Position numbers and translations under genes: made by a program. A stretch of DNA of 64,000 nucleotides from an uncultured Flavobacteriales bacterium. GTDB taxonomy: Bacteria; Bacteroidota; Bacteroidia; Flavobacteriales_D; Sanyastnellaceae. A model generated the notes under the pieces. That model was given only the letters and a program-made list of their open reading frames with translations, did not search any database and was not told the origin of the DNA. This document shows, piece by piece, positions 34,730-43,568 of this stretch. Numbering within the stretch: position 1 is the stretch's first letter; each line of letters begins with the position of its first letter. The DNA is taken from positions 1 through 64,000 of the forward strand of contig CALJFZ010000008.1 in NCBI GenBank assembly GCA_938074325.1. The letters run 5' to 3'.

Positions 34730-35879
34730 TCGACCGGGAGCTCAATACGTGCTGCACCACGTACCGATCGATGGGAAACCGCATGGCATCCGCCGTCAGT
34801 GCATCAATGGATTCCCAATTCATTTCCAAGATGGGTTCCTCAGCAGCGACCGCTTCCGGTTTTTCGTCCCACCACGCGAGGCTTTCGTGATCGGCCTGCA
34901 TCCAATGGTACACCGAGAGGATCTGTTCGTCATCGCAGAAAGCACTCCGCACGAAAAAGTCGTTGGTGTAGGCGTGCTCCAGCCAGCTCAACCCTTCCGT
35001 GCTTCCCAGCTCTTCTTGGCACTCCCGCCAAAGGGCATCGATGAGAAACTCCCCCGGTTCAACGCCGCCTCCCGGAAATTTGCAACCGACTGATCCGTCG
35101 GGGAAACGCTCACGCGCGACCAGTACATGGGTGCGAGCCGGATTCAAAATAAGCGCGTAGCAACGCACGTTCCAACGGGATACCGGCAAATGCTGCCCCA
35201 CGAGCATTTCACGCTTGCCCGGAGGGCCCGGGTGGCGCTCAACCTTCCAACCCGCCGCTTCCAAATTCCGGCGCACTTGGCCTTTGGCGCAATACGTGGT
35301 TAGGAGGCCGCCCGTGCGCATTGCTCCCAATACCTTTTCAAACACCGCTACCGACCACAGCTCGGGCTGCTGAGCAGGCGCAAAGGCATCGAAGAAGCAC
35401 ACATCAAATACACCATCGGGCACGTAATCCTGCCAGGTTGACTCCACCACATGCGCTGTAAACGTGTCCTTTTGCATACCCTGAAATCCCTCGGCATGAA
35501 GTGTTGCCATTCGATCTTGCAAATCCTGTGGTAAGGCCGATGCCCCCCACGCATTTACCTCCTCTTCCTGCAAGGGAAAAGGTTCCAATCCGACATATTC
35601 CAGGCGCACGTTTTGCTCCTCGGCCCATTGCCAAGCGAGGGCGGCATTCAAACCGGTGCCAAATCCAATCTCCAAAACGCGCAGCGACGCGGCTGTCGGC
35701 GCGGATTCATGGTCCTCCTTCCACCGTTCCAATCCATGGGCTACGAAGACATGCAAAGACTCTGTCAACGCTCCGTGGATGCTGTGGTAGCACACGCCCC
35801 ATTCCACCACTTCCAAGGTGGGCGATCCATCATTGGTTGTGCGCAAACGACGGCTCCAGGAACGACCGGGTTGACTCAT
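34719..35879 (-). CDS. Fusion of MnmD-type tRNA mnm5s2U34 methyltransferase and Nudix hydrolase
   Basis: A 386 aa two-domain protein. Residues 1-235 are MnmD, the stand-alone methyltransferase part of MnmC: TLEVVEWGVCYHSIHGAL, SAM motif IGFGTGLN (71-78), DAFAP (164-168), and the C-terminal KGQVRRNLEAAGWKVERHPG and GKREML. Residues 238-380 form a Nudix domain with a full Nudix box from Gly271 to Gly292 (G-x5-E277-x7-R285-E286-x2-E289-E290-x-G292). MnmD methylates nm5U34 made by the MnmE/MnmG pathway. The Nudix part should hydrolyse a nucleoside-diphosphate derivative, substrate unknown. ATG 35879 is preferred over the longer frame. Confidence 0.92.
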   Translation of the reverse strand: MSQPGRSWSRRLRTTNDGSPTLEVVEWGVCYHSIHGALTESLHVFVAHGLERWKEDHESAPTAASLRVLEIGFGTGLNAALAWQWAEEQNVRLEYVGLEPFPLQEEEVNAWGASALPQDLQDRMATLHAEGFQGMQKDTFTAHVVESTWQDYVPDGVFDVCFFDAFAPAQQPELWSVAVFEKVLGAMRTGGLLTTYCAKGQVRRNLEAAGWKVERHPGPPGKREMLVGQHLPVSRWNVRCYALILNPARTHVLVARERFPDGSVGCKFPGGGVEPGEFLIDALWRECQEELGSTEGLSWLEHAYTNDFFVRSAFCDDEQILSVYHWMQADHESLAWWDEKPEAVAAEEPILEMNWESIDALTADAMRFPIDRYVVQHVLSSRSTSR

Positions 35880-35889
35880 GGGATTGGCT

Positions 35890-36684
35890 CTAGAATTTTT
35901 CAATCGCACCGAGGCCGAACAACGCGAAGTCCAAGCGCACGGGATCCTCGGCATCGATGGTACGCAAGGCGGATGTCAATTCATCAACCGCACGCCAATC
36001 GTTTTGTTTCCGATTCAACAGCCCCAATTTTCGGCCCATGTTCCCAGTATGAACGTCCAGAGGCATCATCAGGTCGCGCGGCTTGATTGCATGCCATAAG
36101 CCGAAATCAACCCCCCGTGTGGCTGGACGCACCATCCAACGCAGGTACATGTTGAGCCGTTTGGCCGCAGAGCCCCTCACTGGCGTTGCCACGTGTTTGC
36201 GGGTGCGCCCCGCTTCAAACCCCCGCTTTTCGGCAGCCGCGAAAAACCGCTCGTGGAAAGACGCAATGCAGGCATAGGCACTGCGCTCGCCTGTGGCTGG
36301 CAAAAAAGCCGCCTCGAGGCCTCCATGTTCAAGGTACAATTCTTGAAGCGCGTGCAAAAAAAGTTCAGCATCGCGGGGCTGAAACGTACGATGCACAAAT
36401 CCCTCGGCCGCTGCCGCCATGTCATCCGAATTGGCATGGCGCAAAAAGTCAGCAGGTGCATGGTCCATGCGCTCTACGAAAGCCGATGCATTCTGCATGA
36501 TGGTTTTGCGTTGGCCCCAAGCCAGGGTAGCAGCAATGAAGCCGGCGACTTCGATGTCAGTCCGTTGACTGAACCGATGTGGGATGGCAATCGGATCGTC
36601 CTGGATAAAGTCCAATCGCTCATACGCCTCGGCCTTTTCGAGCAAAAAACTCCGCAGGTCATCTGTCACTTGAATTTTCGCCAT
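35890..36684 (-). CDS. TIGR02757 (DUF2400) family protein
   Basis: A 264 aa conserved protein of unknown biochemical function. FIAATLAWGQRKTIMQNASAF near the N-terminus and the C-terminal AIKPRDLMMPLDVHTGNMGRKLGLL with LRTIDAEDPVRLDFALFGLG are diagnostic. The family is widespread in Bacteroidota and spirochaetes. ATG 36684 is the family start. The MnmD-Nudix ATG is 10 bases after its stop, so both are likely on one transcript. It is divergent from the BatA-type gene with 32 bases between. Confidence 0.93.
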   Translation of the reverse strand: MAKIQVTDDLRSFLLEKAEAYERLDFIQDDPIAIPHRFSQRTDIEVAGFIAATLAWGQRKTIMQNASAFVERMDHAPADFLRHANSDDMAAAAEGFVHRTFQPRDAELFLHALQELYLEHGGLEAAFLPATGERSAYACIASFHERFFAAAEKRGFEAGRTRKHVATPVRGSAAKRLNMYLRWMVRPATRGVDFGLWHAIKPRDLMMPLDVHTGNMGRKLGLLNRKQNDWRAVDELTSALRTIDAEDPVRLDFALFGLGAIEKF

Positions 36685-36702
36685 CGCAGGCAAAATTGGA
36701 GC

Positions 36703-36710
36703 TAAATTTG
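36703..36710 (+). promoter_or_regulatory. -7 box (TAAATTTG) 6 nt upstream of the BatA-type gene
   Basis: An exact TAnnTTTG match in the 32-base divergent region shared with TIGR02757. It implies a very short or absent 5' leader. Confidence 0.5.
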
Positions 36711-36716
36711 CCGCGA

Positions 36717-38795
36717 ATGGAATTTGTGCATCCAGAAATACTTTGGGGTCTCGGTGCACTGGCTATTCCGATAGCCATTCACCTGCTGCATTTTCGGCGT
36801 TTCAAGCGGGTTCAATTTTCTCAAGTAGCCTTCCTGCGCGATGTTCAGCGCGATACCCGAGCGACCCAACAGATTCGCCACTGGTGGGTTTTGTTGCTGC
36901 GCTTGCTTGCGTTTGCTGCTTTGATTTGTGCATTTGCCCAACCCACCTGGTTCGAAGTTGGTGAAAACAAGGATGCCTCCGCATCTGGCCATGCCGTTTC
37001 CATCTACGTGGACAACAGCCTGTCCATGGAAGGCATGGGGGAAGAAGGCCAATTGCTCCAATCCGCCCGCAACAAGGCCGCTTTGGTCATCGTTCAATAC
37101 GAGCCCACCGACCAATTTCAAATCCTCACCAATGACTTTTCCGGCCGGGACCAAGCGTTTCTCACCCAAGAACAGGCACTTGAGCGGGTTGAGGAAATCC
37201 GCATCTCCACCCGAACCCAACCCCTGACCGGCGTTCTTGAACGGGTTCAAAACCAACTGACGAAGGCCCTGGATCGAAACCGAACCGCATACGTATTCAG
37301 TGACCTGCAGGCATCGACCCATGCGATGGGTGCCGATGGCGCAGCACCGGACTCGACCATCGATTGGTTCTTTGTGCCGGAGTGGGCCGGAAGCGCTCCC
37401 AACATCTGGGTCGATTCCGTTTGGTTTGACACCCCCGTCCGCATCCAAGGGCGAGACGCGGCCGTGCACGTGCGCATCGATCACAATTCACGCGCTTCTG
37501 TCGACGGTATTCCCATGCACTTGAGCGTGAACGGCGACCGTGTTGCCATCGGCACATTCAACCTCGTCCCGGGCATTCCCACGGACACCGTTTTGCGCTT
37601 CACCCACAGCACTGCAGGGATTCAATCGGCGACTGTGCATGTCGAAGATGCGCCCATCCGCTTCGACGACGACTGGCATTTCGGGTACGATGTGATGGAC
37701 CGAATCAACATCCTCATTTTGAGTCCATCGGCGGATGACGCTGTAAACCAAGCCCTGCGCCGAACGTATCAAACCGCGAATGGGCTCTACGCTGTTCGGA
37801 CCGCGACGCAGTGGTCTCCCGGGGATTTGGCGAACGAACAGGTGGTCATATTGAACGGTTGGGAGGCCCGTGGATCCGGATTCAACAACGCATTGAAGGC
37901 CTATGCCATGAACGGCGGAACGGTCGTACTGCTGCCTGAATCGACCACCGATCCGTCTGAAACGCTTGCGGCATTCGGTGCCCGAGGTTCAGCCCGGTGG
38001 AGAACCGGCGATGACCGGGTCGAAGCCTTGCGAACGGCCCACCCTTTCTTCGCTGACATGTTCGAAGCCACTCCCGATCGCATTGATCTGCCTTCGGTGA
38101 ATGCGCTGTGGACCGGCAAGTCCTCCCCTCGCGAAGAAATCCTCATCGCCACGGAAACCGGACGGACCTTCCTGTCGCGCATTCCAAGCGGACGCGGGCA
38201 ACTGTTCGTCTTTTACGGCGGTGCAGCAACGGAACAGACCAACTTGACCCGCCACGCGCTTTGGGTGCCCTTGATGTTGCGGATTGCTGAGCGCTCGGCG
38301 GCGCATGCCATCCATCAAGCCGAGCTGGGCCAAACGGAGGCGTGGTCCATTGCGTTGGAAGCAGCACCGAATGCCACTTGGTCGCTGGAGGGACCCATCG
38401 ACTGGAACAATGACCCTTCCACCCCGCAGCGCTGGATGCCCGAAGTCCGAGAGTTGGGACAGCAACTGCAGGTGAGCCTCGCAGGCGTGCCCTTTCCCTC
38501 CGGACATTACCGTTTGAAAGAGGGCGAAACAGCACTTGCAACCCTCGGACTCAATCAGGACCGCACCGAGTCAGATCACAGCGCCCTCACCGCTGAAGCC
38601 TTCGAATCCGCTTGGAACGATTTGGGTTGGCCACGGATGCAAATCTTGCGAGGCACCAGCTCCACTTTGCCTCAAGTCATCCAACGCATGGAACAAGGCG
38701 TACCTTTGTGGAAGGCTCTTCTCATTATTGCTCTGGCAGCGCTCGCCGCCGAAACTTTACTGCTTCGCACATGGAAATCATCATCAAAGGCGTAA
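36717..38795 (+). CDS. BatA-domain / von Willebrand A-like membrane protein
   Basis: A 692 aa protein with the N-terminal BatA domain. One helix (WGLGALAIPIAIHLLHF) is followed by the conserved RFKRVQFSQVAFL and a second helix (HWWVLLLRLLAFAALICAF). A VWA-like domain follows with a MIDAS-type DNSLS motif (99-103) and HAVSIYVD. The long middle has no known enzyme motif, and a final helix lies near residues 665-685 before a short cytoplasmic tail. Related Bat proteins sit in MoxR-ATPase loci, but no MoxR gene is here. It probably acts in the envelope. Its 3' end overlaps the dihydroorotase-like gene by 25 bases. Confidence 0.88.
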   Translation: MEFVHPEILWGLGALAIPIAIHLLHFRRFKRVQFSQVAFLRDVQRDTRATQQIRHWWVLLLRLLAFAALICAFAQPTWFEVGENKDASASGHAVSIYVDNSLSMEGMGEEGQLLQSARNKAALVIVQYEPTDQFQILTNDFSGRDQAFLTQEQALERVEEIRISTRTQPLTGVLERVQNQLTKALDRNRTAYVFSDLQASTHAMGADGAAPDSTIDWFFVPEWAGSAPNIWVDSVWFDTPVRIQGRDAAVHVRIDHNSRASVDGIPMHLSVNGDRVAIGTFNLVPGIPTDTVLRFTHSTAGIQSATVHVEDAPIRFDDDWHFGYDVMDRINILILSPSADDAVNQALRRTYQTANGLYAVRTATQWSPGDLANEQVVILNGWEARGSGFNNALKAYAMNGGTVVLLPESTTDPSETLAAFGARGSARWRTGDDRVEALRTAHPFFADMFEATPDRIDLPSVNALWTGKSSPREEILIATETGRTFLSRIPSGRGQLFVFYGGAATEQTNLTRHALWVPLMLRIAERSAAHAIHQAELGQTEAWSIALEAAPNATWSLEGPIDWNNDPSTPQRWMPEVRELGQQLQVSLAGVPFPSGHYRLKEGETALATLGLNQDRTESDHSALTAEAFESAWNDLGWPRMQILRGTSSTLPQVIQRMEQGVPLWKALLIIALAALAAETLLLRTWKSSSKA

Positions 38796-40033
38796 CCATC
38801 CTCGATCCAAAAGGCCCACACCACGGTTCTAAAAAGGATGTCAGCATCCTAGACGGAACCATTGCCGCCATTGAAGCAAACATCGATGCGCCGGAGACTG
38901 CGGAGGTTTGGGAAGAATCGGGGGCACACCTGTCTTTGGGTTGGATGGACCTTCAAGCTGATTTTGCAGAACCTGGGGCGGAACCAAAGGAAGGCTTGGA
39001 CAACGGTCTAGCAGCGGCCAATGCGGGTGGCTTCACCCACGTGGTGTTGAACGTGACCCAGGAACCGATTCCCGATACCAAATCGAACATCGCCTACCTA
39101 ATCTCTCGGTCTGAAGAAGCGGCCACGCGACTGCTTCCCCTCGGCACCGTATCGAAAGGAAGGGCGGGCAAACAGCTCGCTGAGATGCGCGATTTGGCTG
39201 AGTCAGGAGCCGTTGGATTCTCCGACGACGCACCGCTCGATAGTGTCGAAATGCTGCGACGGGCGTTGGAGTACAGCCACGGCATGGCCCAGCCGGTCAT
39301 GACCTGTCCCCTTGAATTGGGACTCAATGCCCACCCCCAAATGCACGAAGGAGCCACGAGCACCCACATGGGGGTTGTGGGCAATCCGCACGTTTCGGAG
39401 ACCATGCGCATCAAGCGCGACTTGGATGTCCTGCGGTACACTGGTGGCAAGTTGCACTTCACTTGCATTAGCGCAGCTGAATCGGTTGAATTGATCCGCG
39501 CTGCCAAAGCCGAAGGGCTTCAGGTTTCTTGCGCCACTTCCGCGCACCACCTCTTCTTCGTGGACGAGGATTTGAGTGCCTTCGACGGCACGATCAAAAC
39601 GCTGCCTCCTTTCCGGGAACATTCCGATCGAGAAGCGTTGTGTGCCGGGGTATTGGACGGGACCATCGATGCCATCATATCCGATCACCGCCCCGAAGAT
39701 TTGGAACACCACGACGTCGAGTTCATGTTGGCCACCTATGGCATGGTAGGCATCGAAACGGTTTACCCCGTAGCGAAAGCGGCGTTGGCACATGCTGAGG
39801 ACGCCACTGCGGAGGCGGCCATCGTCCGAGCACTAACCGCGGGACCTCGTTCGGTGCTGGGCTGGGACACTCCCCACATTGAGGTAGGAGCTAGAGCGGA
39901 CCTGACCTGGTTCCATCCCTCACATGCAGCGGCACAACACCGCGTTACCAAAGGCGCGAACCGCCCGGAATACAGCAACCGCGCCGTGGCCTACTCAGGC
40001 AAGGGAACAGCGTTGCGGACCCTGCGCGGCTGA
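38771..40033 (+). CDS. Dihydroorotase-like amidohydrolase lacking the HxH metal motif
   Basis: A 420 aa amidohydrolase-fold protein close to PyrC/allantoinase. ATG 38771 gives MEIIIKGVTILDPKG, the usual start. The catalytic DxHxH of real dihydroorotases is replaced: GWMDLQADFAEPG has Asp60-Leu-Gln62-Ala-Asp64. Later segments survive (NVTQEPIPDTKSNI, CATSAHHLFF, ISDHRPED, AGPRSVLG, GARADLTWF). Loss of both ligands suggests a non-catalytic or altered PyrC-like protein, comparable to structural pseudo-DHOases that partner ATCase elsewhere. No other pyrimidine-biosynthesis gene is adjacent (upp is 1.5 kb away). Confidence 0.87.
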   Translation: MEIIIKGVTILDPKGPHHGSKKDVSILDGTIAAIEANIDAPETAEVWEESGAHLSLGWMDLQADFAEPGAEPKEGLDNGLAAANAGGFTHVVLNVTQEPIPDTKSNIAYLISRSEEAATRLLPLGTVSKGRAGKQLAEMRDLAESGAVGFSDDAPLDSVEMLRRALEYSHGMAQPVMTCPLELGLNAHPQMHEGATSTHMGVVGNPHVSETMRIKRDLDVLRYTGGKLHFTCISAAESVELIRAAKAEGLQVSCATSAHHLFFVDEDLSAFDGTIKTLPPFREHSDREALCAGVLDGTIDAIISDHRPEDLEHHDVEFMLATYGMVGIETVYPVAKAALAHAEDATAEAAIVRALTAGPRSVLGWDTPHIEVGARADLTWFHPSHAAAQHRVTKGANRPEYSNRAVAYSGKGTALRTLRG

Positions 40034-40041
40034 CTTGTCGA

Positions 40042-40362
40042 TCAAGCCTCTCCCTGGGGACCGCTGAACGTGAGCGGCATCGCCGGATCTTGGTTTCCTT
40101 TCGGAGGTTGAATTGGACCTTGTTGCTGTTCAAAACGCTTCACGTTCTCGCTCAAGGCGTGCAGCAAACGCTTCGCGTGATGCGGCGCCAAGATAATGCG
40201 GCTGCGCACTTGCGCTTGGTTCATGCCGGGCATGACTTGGGCAAAGTCAACCACAAATTCAACAGGGCTGTGCGTGATCACCGCCAAATTGGAATAAACT
40301 CCTTGGGCCAATTCCTCTGGCAAGTCAATGTTCAACTGCTTCTTCTTTTCTTCTTGTGCCAT
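40042..40362 (-). CDS. DUF3467 domain protein
   Basis: A 106 aa small protein with the DUF3467 pattern: GVYSNLAVITHSPVEFVVDF, then MPGMNQAQVRSRIILAPHHAKRLLHAL and a low-complexity Pro/Gln tail. Function is unknown. ATG 40362 is preferred over the GTG three codons upstream. It follows the HAD gene by 11 bases, so the two are likely cotranscribed. Confidence 0.92.
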   Translation of the reverse strand: MAQEEKKKQLNIDLPEELAQGVYSNLAVITHSPVEFVVDFAQVMPGMNQAQVRSRIILAPHHAKRLLHALSENVKRFEQQQGPIQPPKGNQDPAMPLTFSGPQGEA

Positions 40363-40373
40363 GGTGGTCACGT

Positions 40374-41120
40374 TTATCGTTGATTCAAATCCAATTCCAA
40401 TAGGGCGTGGAGGTTCTCTACACGGCGTGCCGAAGTTGCTGGCTTGACGCCGTGCGGATCAAAGTGAATGGCATCCCATCCAGCTTCCAACGCCCCTTCC
40501 ACGTCGCATTCCAAGTCGTCTCCAATCATCAAGGCACGATCGGCCGTGGACCCCGCGAGCTCCAATCCCCTCCGGTAACACTCCGGATGCGGTTTTTTGT
40601 AGCCCAATGCATCGCTGGTGAAAACCCCGTCGAAGAAGGGCTCCAATCCGCTGCGGTTGACCTTGATGTGCTGCACCTCCTCAAATCCGTTGGTCAGGAT
40701 GAACAACCGATGCCCCCTGTTCTTCAACGTTGCGCAGACTTCCTGTGCGCCGTCGAAAAGGGCGGTGCGGTAGGGAGCGCGTTCGACATAGGCCGTCCCC
40801 ATCTGCTCAGCTAAAGCGTCCATTCCAGCGAATTCTGCGATACCCAATCCGCGCATCGCATTCCGAAACCGCAACGGTCGCAACTGTTCCTTGGTCAATT
40901 GGCCTTCTCGGTAGGCCTTCCAGCACTTTTCATTTTCTTCCTCATAAACCGGAATGAACTCGTCGGCCGTTCGCACCTCGGGCAAAGCCGGCTGGGCAAT
41001 CTCTAGAAAAATCTCCTCCAACGCTTCTCGGGAATTGCGGTCAAAATCCCACAACGTCCGATCCAAATCAAAAAAGACATCCACGAGCTGAAAAGGGTGC
41101 GGCATTTCTCGAAGGTACAT
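40374..41120 (-). CDS. HAD-superfamily hydrolase, YjjG-type (noncanonical pyrimidine nucleotidase-like)
   Basis: A 248 aa HAD phosphatase. It has motif I FFDLDRTLWDF (nucleophile Asp), motif II ILTNGF, motif III KKPHPECY and motif IV IGDDLECDVEGA. The FDLDxTLWDF form and helical cap match YjjG, which dephosphorylates dUMP/dTMP and noncanonical pyrimidine nucleotides. That fits the nearby uracil phosphoribosyltransferase, but specificity is inferred. ATG 41120 avoids overlap with the upstream membrane-protein gene; a TTG at 41132 and an ATG at 41105 are alternatives. Confidence 0.9.
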   Translation of the reverse strand: MYLREMPHPFQLVDVFFDLDRTLWDFDRNSREALEEIFLEIAQPALPEVRTADEFIPVYEEENEKCWKAYREGQLTKEQLRPLRFRNAMRGLGIAEFAGMDALAEQMGTAYVERAPYRTALFDGAQEVCATLKNRGHRLFILTNGFEEVQHIKVNRSGLEPFFDGVFTSDALGYKKPHPECYRRGLELAGSTADRALMIGDDLECDVEGALEAGWDAIHFDPHGVKPATSARRVENLHALLELDLNQR

Positions 41121-41124
41121 CACC

Positions 41125-41565
41125 TCATCCAATCTCGATGGCCCAAAACGAGAGGGTCGACAAGATCAAGGACCAAACCACAAATGCCCCGATCAGCATC
41201 CATGGCATACGCTCATCCTTTTGGTAGTACTTAGCTGCCAACACCGCTGAAATCGGAACCGAAATCAGTCCACTTACAGCCAGAAGCCCCCACATCCCGA
41301 ACAACCTCCGGAAGCGCACCACCCGACGGCGTTGCGGAGTGAAAAAGGGTCGCTTGGGTTCCTTCTCCCCCTTGAATGCTGCCCACTTCTTCAGAATCCA
41401 CTTCCCGAAATAAAAAAACACACCCACCCCAAACGCCGCGCCCATCGAACTCACTCCCACCGTGGCCCAAAAGCCCCAGCCGCGCGCAATCATCAACGAA
41501 GGTGTCACCACGAATTTGACGACAGCGCCGAGCACCCACAATGCGATTTCAATGACCTCTGGCAT
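41125..41565 (-). CDS. Small integral membrane protein of unknown function
   Basis: A 146 aa protein with about four hydrophobic helices: IALWVLGAVVKFVVTPSLM, FWATVGVSSMGAAFGVGVFFYF, GLLAVSGLISVPISAVLAA and WMLIGAFVVWSLILSTLSF. A basic loop (KGEKEPKRPFFTPQRRRVVRFRR, quoted in part) lies between helices 2 and 3 and is probably cytoplasmic. I do not recognise the family. It sits between upp (2-base gap) and the HAD gene in a likely operon. Confidence 0.82.
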   Translation of the reverse strand: MPEVIEIALWVLGAVVKFVVTPSLMIARGWGFWATVGVSSMGAAFGVGVFFYFGKWILKKWAAFKGEKEPKRPFFTPQRRRVVRFRRLFGMWGLLAVSGLISVPISAVLAAKYYQKDERMPWMLIGAFVVWSLILSTLSFWAIEIG

Positions 41566-41567
41566 GT

Positions 41568-42221
41568 CTACATTTTACTTCCAAAAGCCAGATCGCCGGC
41601 GTCGCCCAAGCCCGGTACAATGTACCCCTGTGCATTCAATTCTGCATCCACGGCTGCCGCCCAAACGCGTGCGTTAGGGTGCGCCTTCAAAACAGCTTCC
41701 ACCCCCGCTTCCGAGGCAATGGCTACCAACACATGCACCTCGCTGGGCGTTCCATGTGAAGCAAAGAGTGACGACAGGACCTGAACCAAGGACTCGCCTG
41801 TGGCCAGCATAGGATCGGTAACGAACAACACCCTTCCCGCCAGCGGCGGGGCACTGACCGCATCAATCCGAATCTTGAAGGCACTGTGCGCCGCATCGAC
41901 ATAATCCCGGCACGCCGAGACAAAGGCCTGTTCCGACCGATCGAACACCTCGGCCACCCCTTCATGCATGGGCAGTCCAGCCCTCAAGATGGTGGACAAT
42001 ACAGGGGGATTCGCCAAGCGTTGCGTCGGTGCTGGGGCCAATGGTGTTTGCACTTCACCGTTCACGTAGGCCAGCGATTTGGAGACTTCCATCGCCATGG
42101 CATTCCCCAGTCGCTTGAGGTTGAAGCGAAAGCGCATGGGATCTTGTTGGACCGTGGCATCACGCAATTCAGCAACGAAGGTGCCGAGGATGCTGGGGGT
42201 GTGCGATAGGTTGTGCAGCAT
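41568..42221 (-). CDS. upp: Uracil phosphoribosyltransferase
   Basis: Salvages uracil with PRPP to UMP. The 217 aa protein shows LSTILRAGLPMHEG (the substrate flap region), the PRPP loop VTDPMLATGESL and the uracil-binding end GYIVPGLGDAGDLAFG. It appears to be translated with the membrane protein and HAD genes downstream. The DUF7033 gene ends 9 bases upstream, so the run wecB to DUF3467 may be one long transcript. Confidence 0.95.
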   Translation of the reverse strand: MLHNLSHTPSILGTFVAELRDATVQQDPMRFRFNLKRLGNAMAMEVSKSLAYVNGEVQTPLAPAPTQRLANPPVLSTILRAGLPMHEGVAEVFDRSEQAFVSACRDYVDAAHSAFKIRIDAVSAPPLAGRVLFVTDPMLATGESLVQVLSSLFASHGTPSEVHVLVAIASEAGVEAVLKAHPNARVWAAAVDAELNAQGYIVPGLGDAGDLAFGSKM

Positions 42222-42230
42222 GGTTTCGGA

Positions 42231-43568
42231 TTAACAAACGCGTTCGAAGGCTTGTTCGTACACTGCCCGCCAGCCAACCCATTCATTCAATTCCGCGACG
42301 GTTTCGTTGTGCCACAACAAGGTCAAAGTACCTTCGACCGCTTTGACCTCCCTCGCCAGTTGCTCGAGGGCATCCAACGCCTCGTCGGGCGAAAGGTGCA
42401 AGTACCTGTTCAACGTGGCATCCATGGCAGCAACGGGGTGAAGCACCAGGTTCATGCGTTCATTTCTTGACAGATCGAACGCACAAAAAGACCGGGAAAG
42501 TCCTGCACGAAAGCCAATGGCATCGGCATATCCCAAGCTGTGATCGTGTGCGACGCCCAGGGACTCTAGACGTTGCCACGACGATGGGAACCGCTGCAGC
42601 AAATAATGCTGCCGTGTGTGTGTGACGGCTGTACCGGTCAAGCGCTCGAAGCGCCGGCCCTCCTCTTTCATTTTATGGGCATCCGCCGCATCGTGGGCGG
42701 CCACACCGGGATGGAGACCAACATCAGCCGTCTTCATCAACCGTTGAATCAGGGTTTGCATTCCCGGTTGCTGCCAGTCCACAGGACGGTCAAACGTTCC
42801 GCGATCAGCCAGAAGCAAAAAGTACCGAGCTCTGAGCCCATGGCGCCTGTGCACATCCTCCAACCAATCGTACGTGGCGTAGGGGTCCGATTCTCCATTG
42901 GCCAACACGTTCCAACGCGCGCGCAACCGTTTAAAATCCGCACGTATTGCATCTTTTATGCAAGCCCCTACCAATCGCACTGGACTCCGGTGCTTGTAGG
43001 CGAACGCGCTGTCCACATCGATGGTCGCTTGCACAGCGTATTCGCGAGGCGCTGGATTGCAGCCCAGTGATTTCGCCCAAGCCCGCACACGGTACTCAAC
43101 CTCAGGACGGCCCAACCATCCTTCCCGGTAGGCCATGGAACTTGCTGCACAGAATCGCCCGAACGCATCGCGCGGTGCATTGCGTTCTTCCATTCGCGTC
43201 GCCATCCAAAACACCCAACTCCACCAGTCCGCATCTGTCCGTCCGCTGTCTTCGTTGCGAACACCGAACGGAAGTCGGCCTGCGCCTGGAACCCCTGGGC
43301 CCTCGGCATTCGACCACATTTCTGTGCCCGGGTGTGTCAAAAATTCGCCGGCCAATAGCCCCGCCGAGGGGATCCACGCCGGCCCCATGTCTGGCCTGCA
43401 TTTTCCGCCATAACACACCTTGAGGCCTTTCGATTGCGCCCAATCCGACTCATCAGCGGGCCAGTGCACCGACCAACCCAAGGCCACTTCGAAAACAATG
43501 TACGCGGTGTACCGGTGGCGTGCCGTGAGGCGCTCACCGTCGATCCATATGGCTACTGATTGAGCCAT
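42231..43568 (-). CDS. DUF7033 / polysaccharide-deacetylase-like protein
   Basis: A 445 aa protein of the Bacteroidota family annotated as polysaccharide deacetylase with an N-terminal DUF7033. The deacetylase-like half has TIDVDSAFAYKHRS (NodB-type first motif), RYFLLLADRG, DVGLHPG and a late WRAVYEQ end. The His of the DVGLHPG motif is retained, but the full NodB metal triad cannot be confirmed by eye. Its start overlaps the 3' end of wecB by 16 bases, so it probably works in the same polysaccharide (surface glycan) pathway. Confidence 0.88.
   Translation of the reverse strand: MAQSVAIWIDGERLTARHRYTAYIVFEVALGWSVHWPADESDWAQSKGLKVCYGGKCRPDMGPAWIPSAGLLAGEFLTHPGTEMWSNAEGPGVPGAGRLPFGVRNEDSGRTDADWWSWVFWMATRMEERNAPRDAFGRFCAASSMAYREGWLGRPEVEYRVRAWAKSLGCNPAPREYAVQATIDVDSAFAYKHRSPVRLVGACIKDAIRADFKRLRARWNVLANGESDPYATYDWLEDVHRRHGLRARYFLLLADRGTFDRPVDWQQPGMQTLIQRLMKTADVGLHPGVAAHDAADAHKMKEEGRRFERLTGTAVTHTRQHYLLQRFPSSWQRLESLGVAHDHSLGYADAIGFRAGLSRSFCAFDLSRNERMNLVLHPVAAMDATLNRYLHLSPDEALDALEQLAREVKAVEGTLTLLWHNETVAELNEWVGWRAVYEQAFERVC

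Noticed and set aside
38771-40033. Annotation as an active dihydroorotase (pyrC)
   Set aside because: The HxH metal ligands are missing, so an active pyrC label is not justified.
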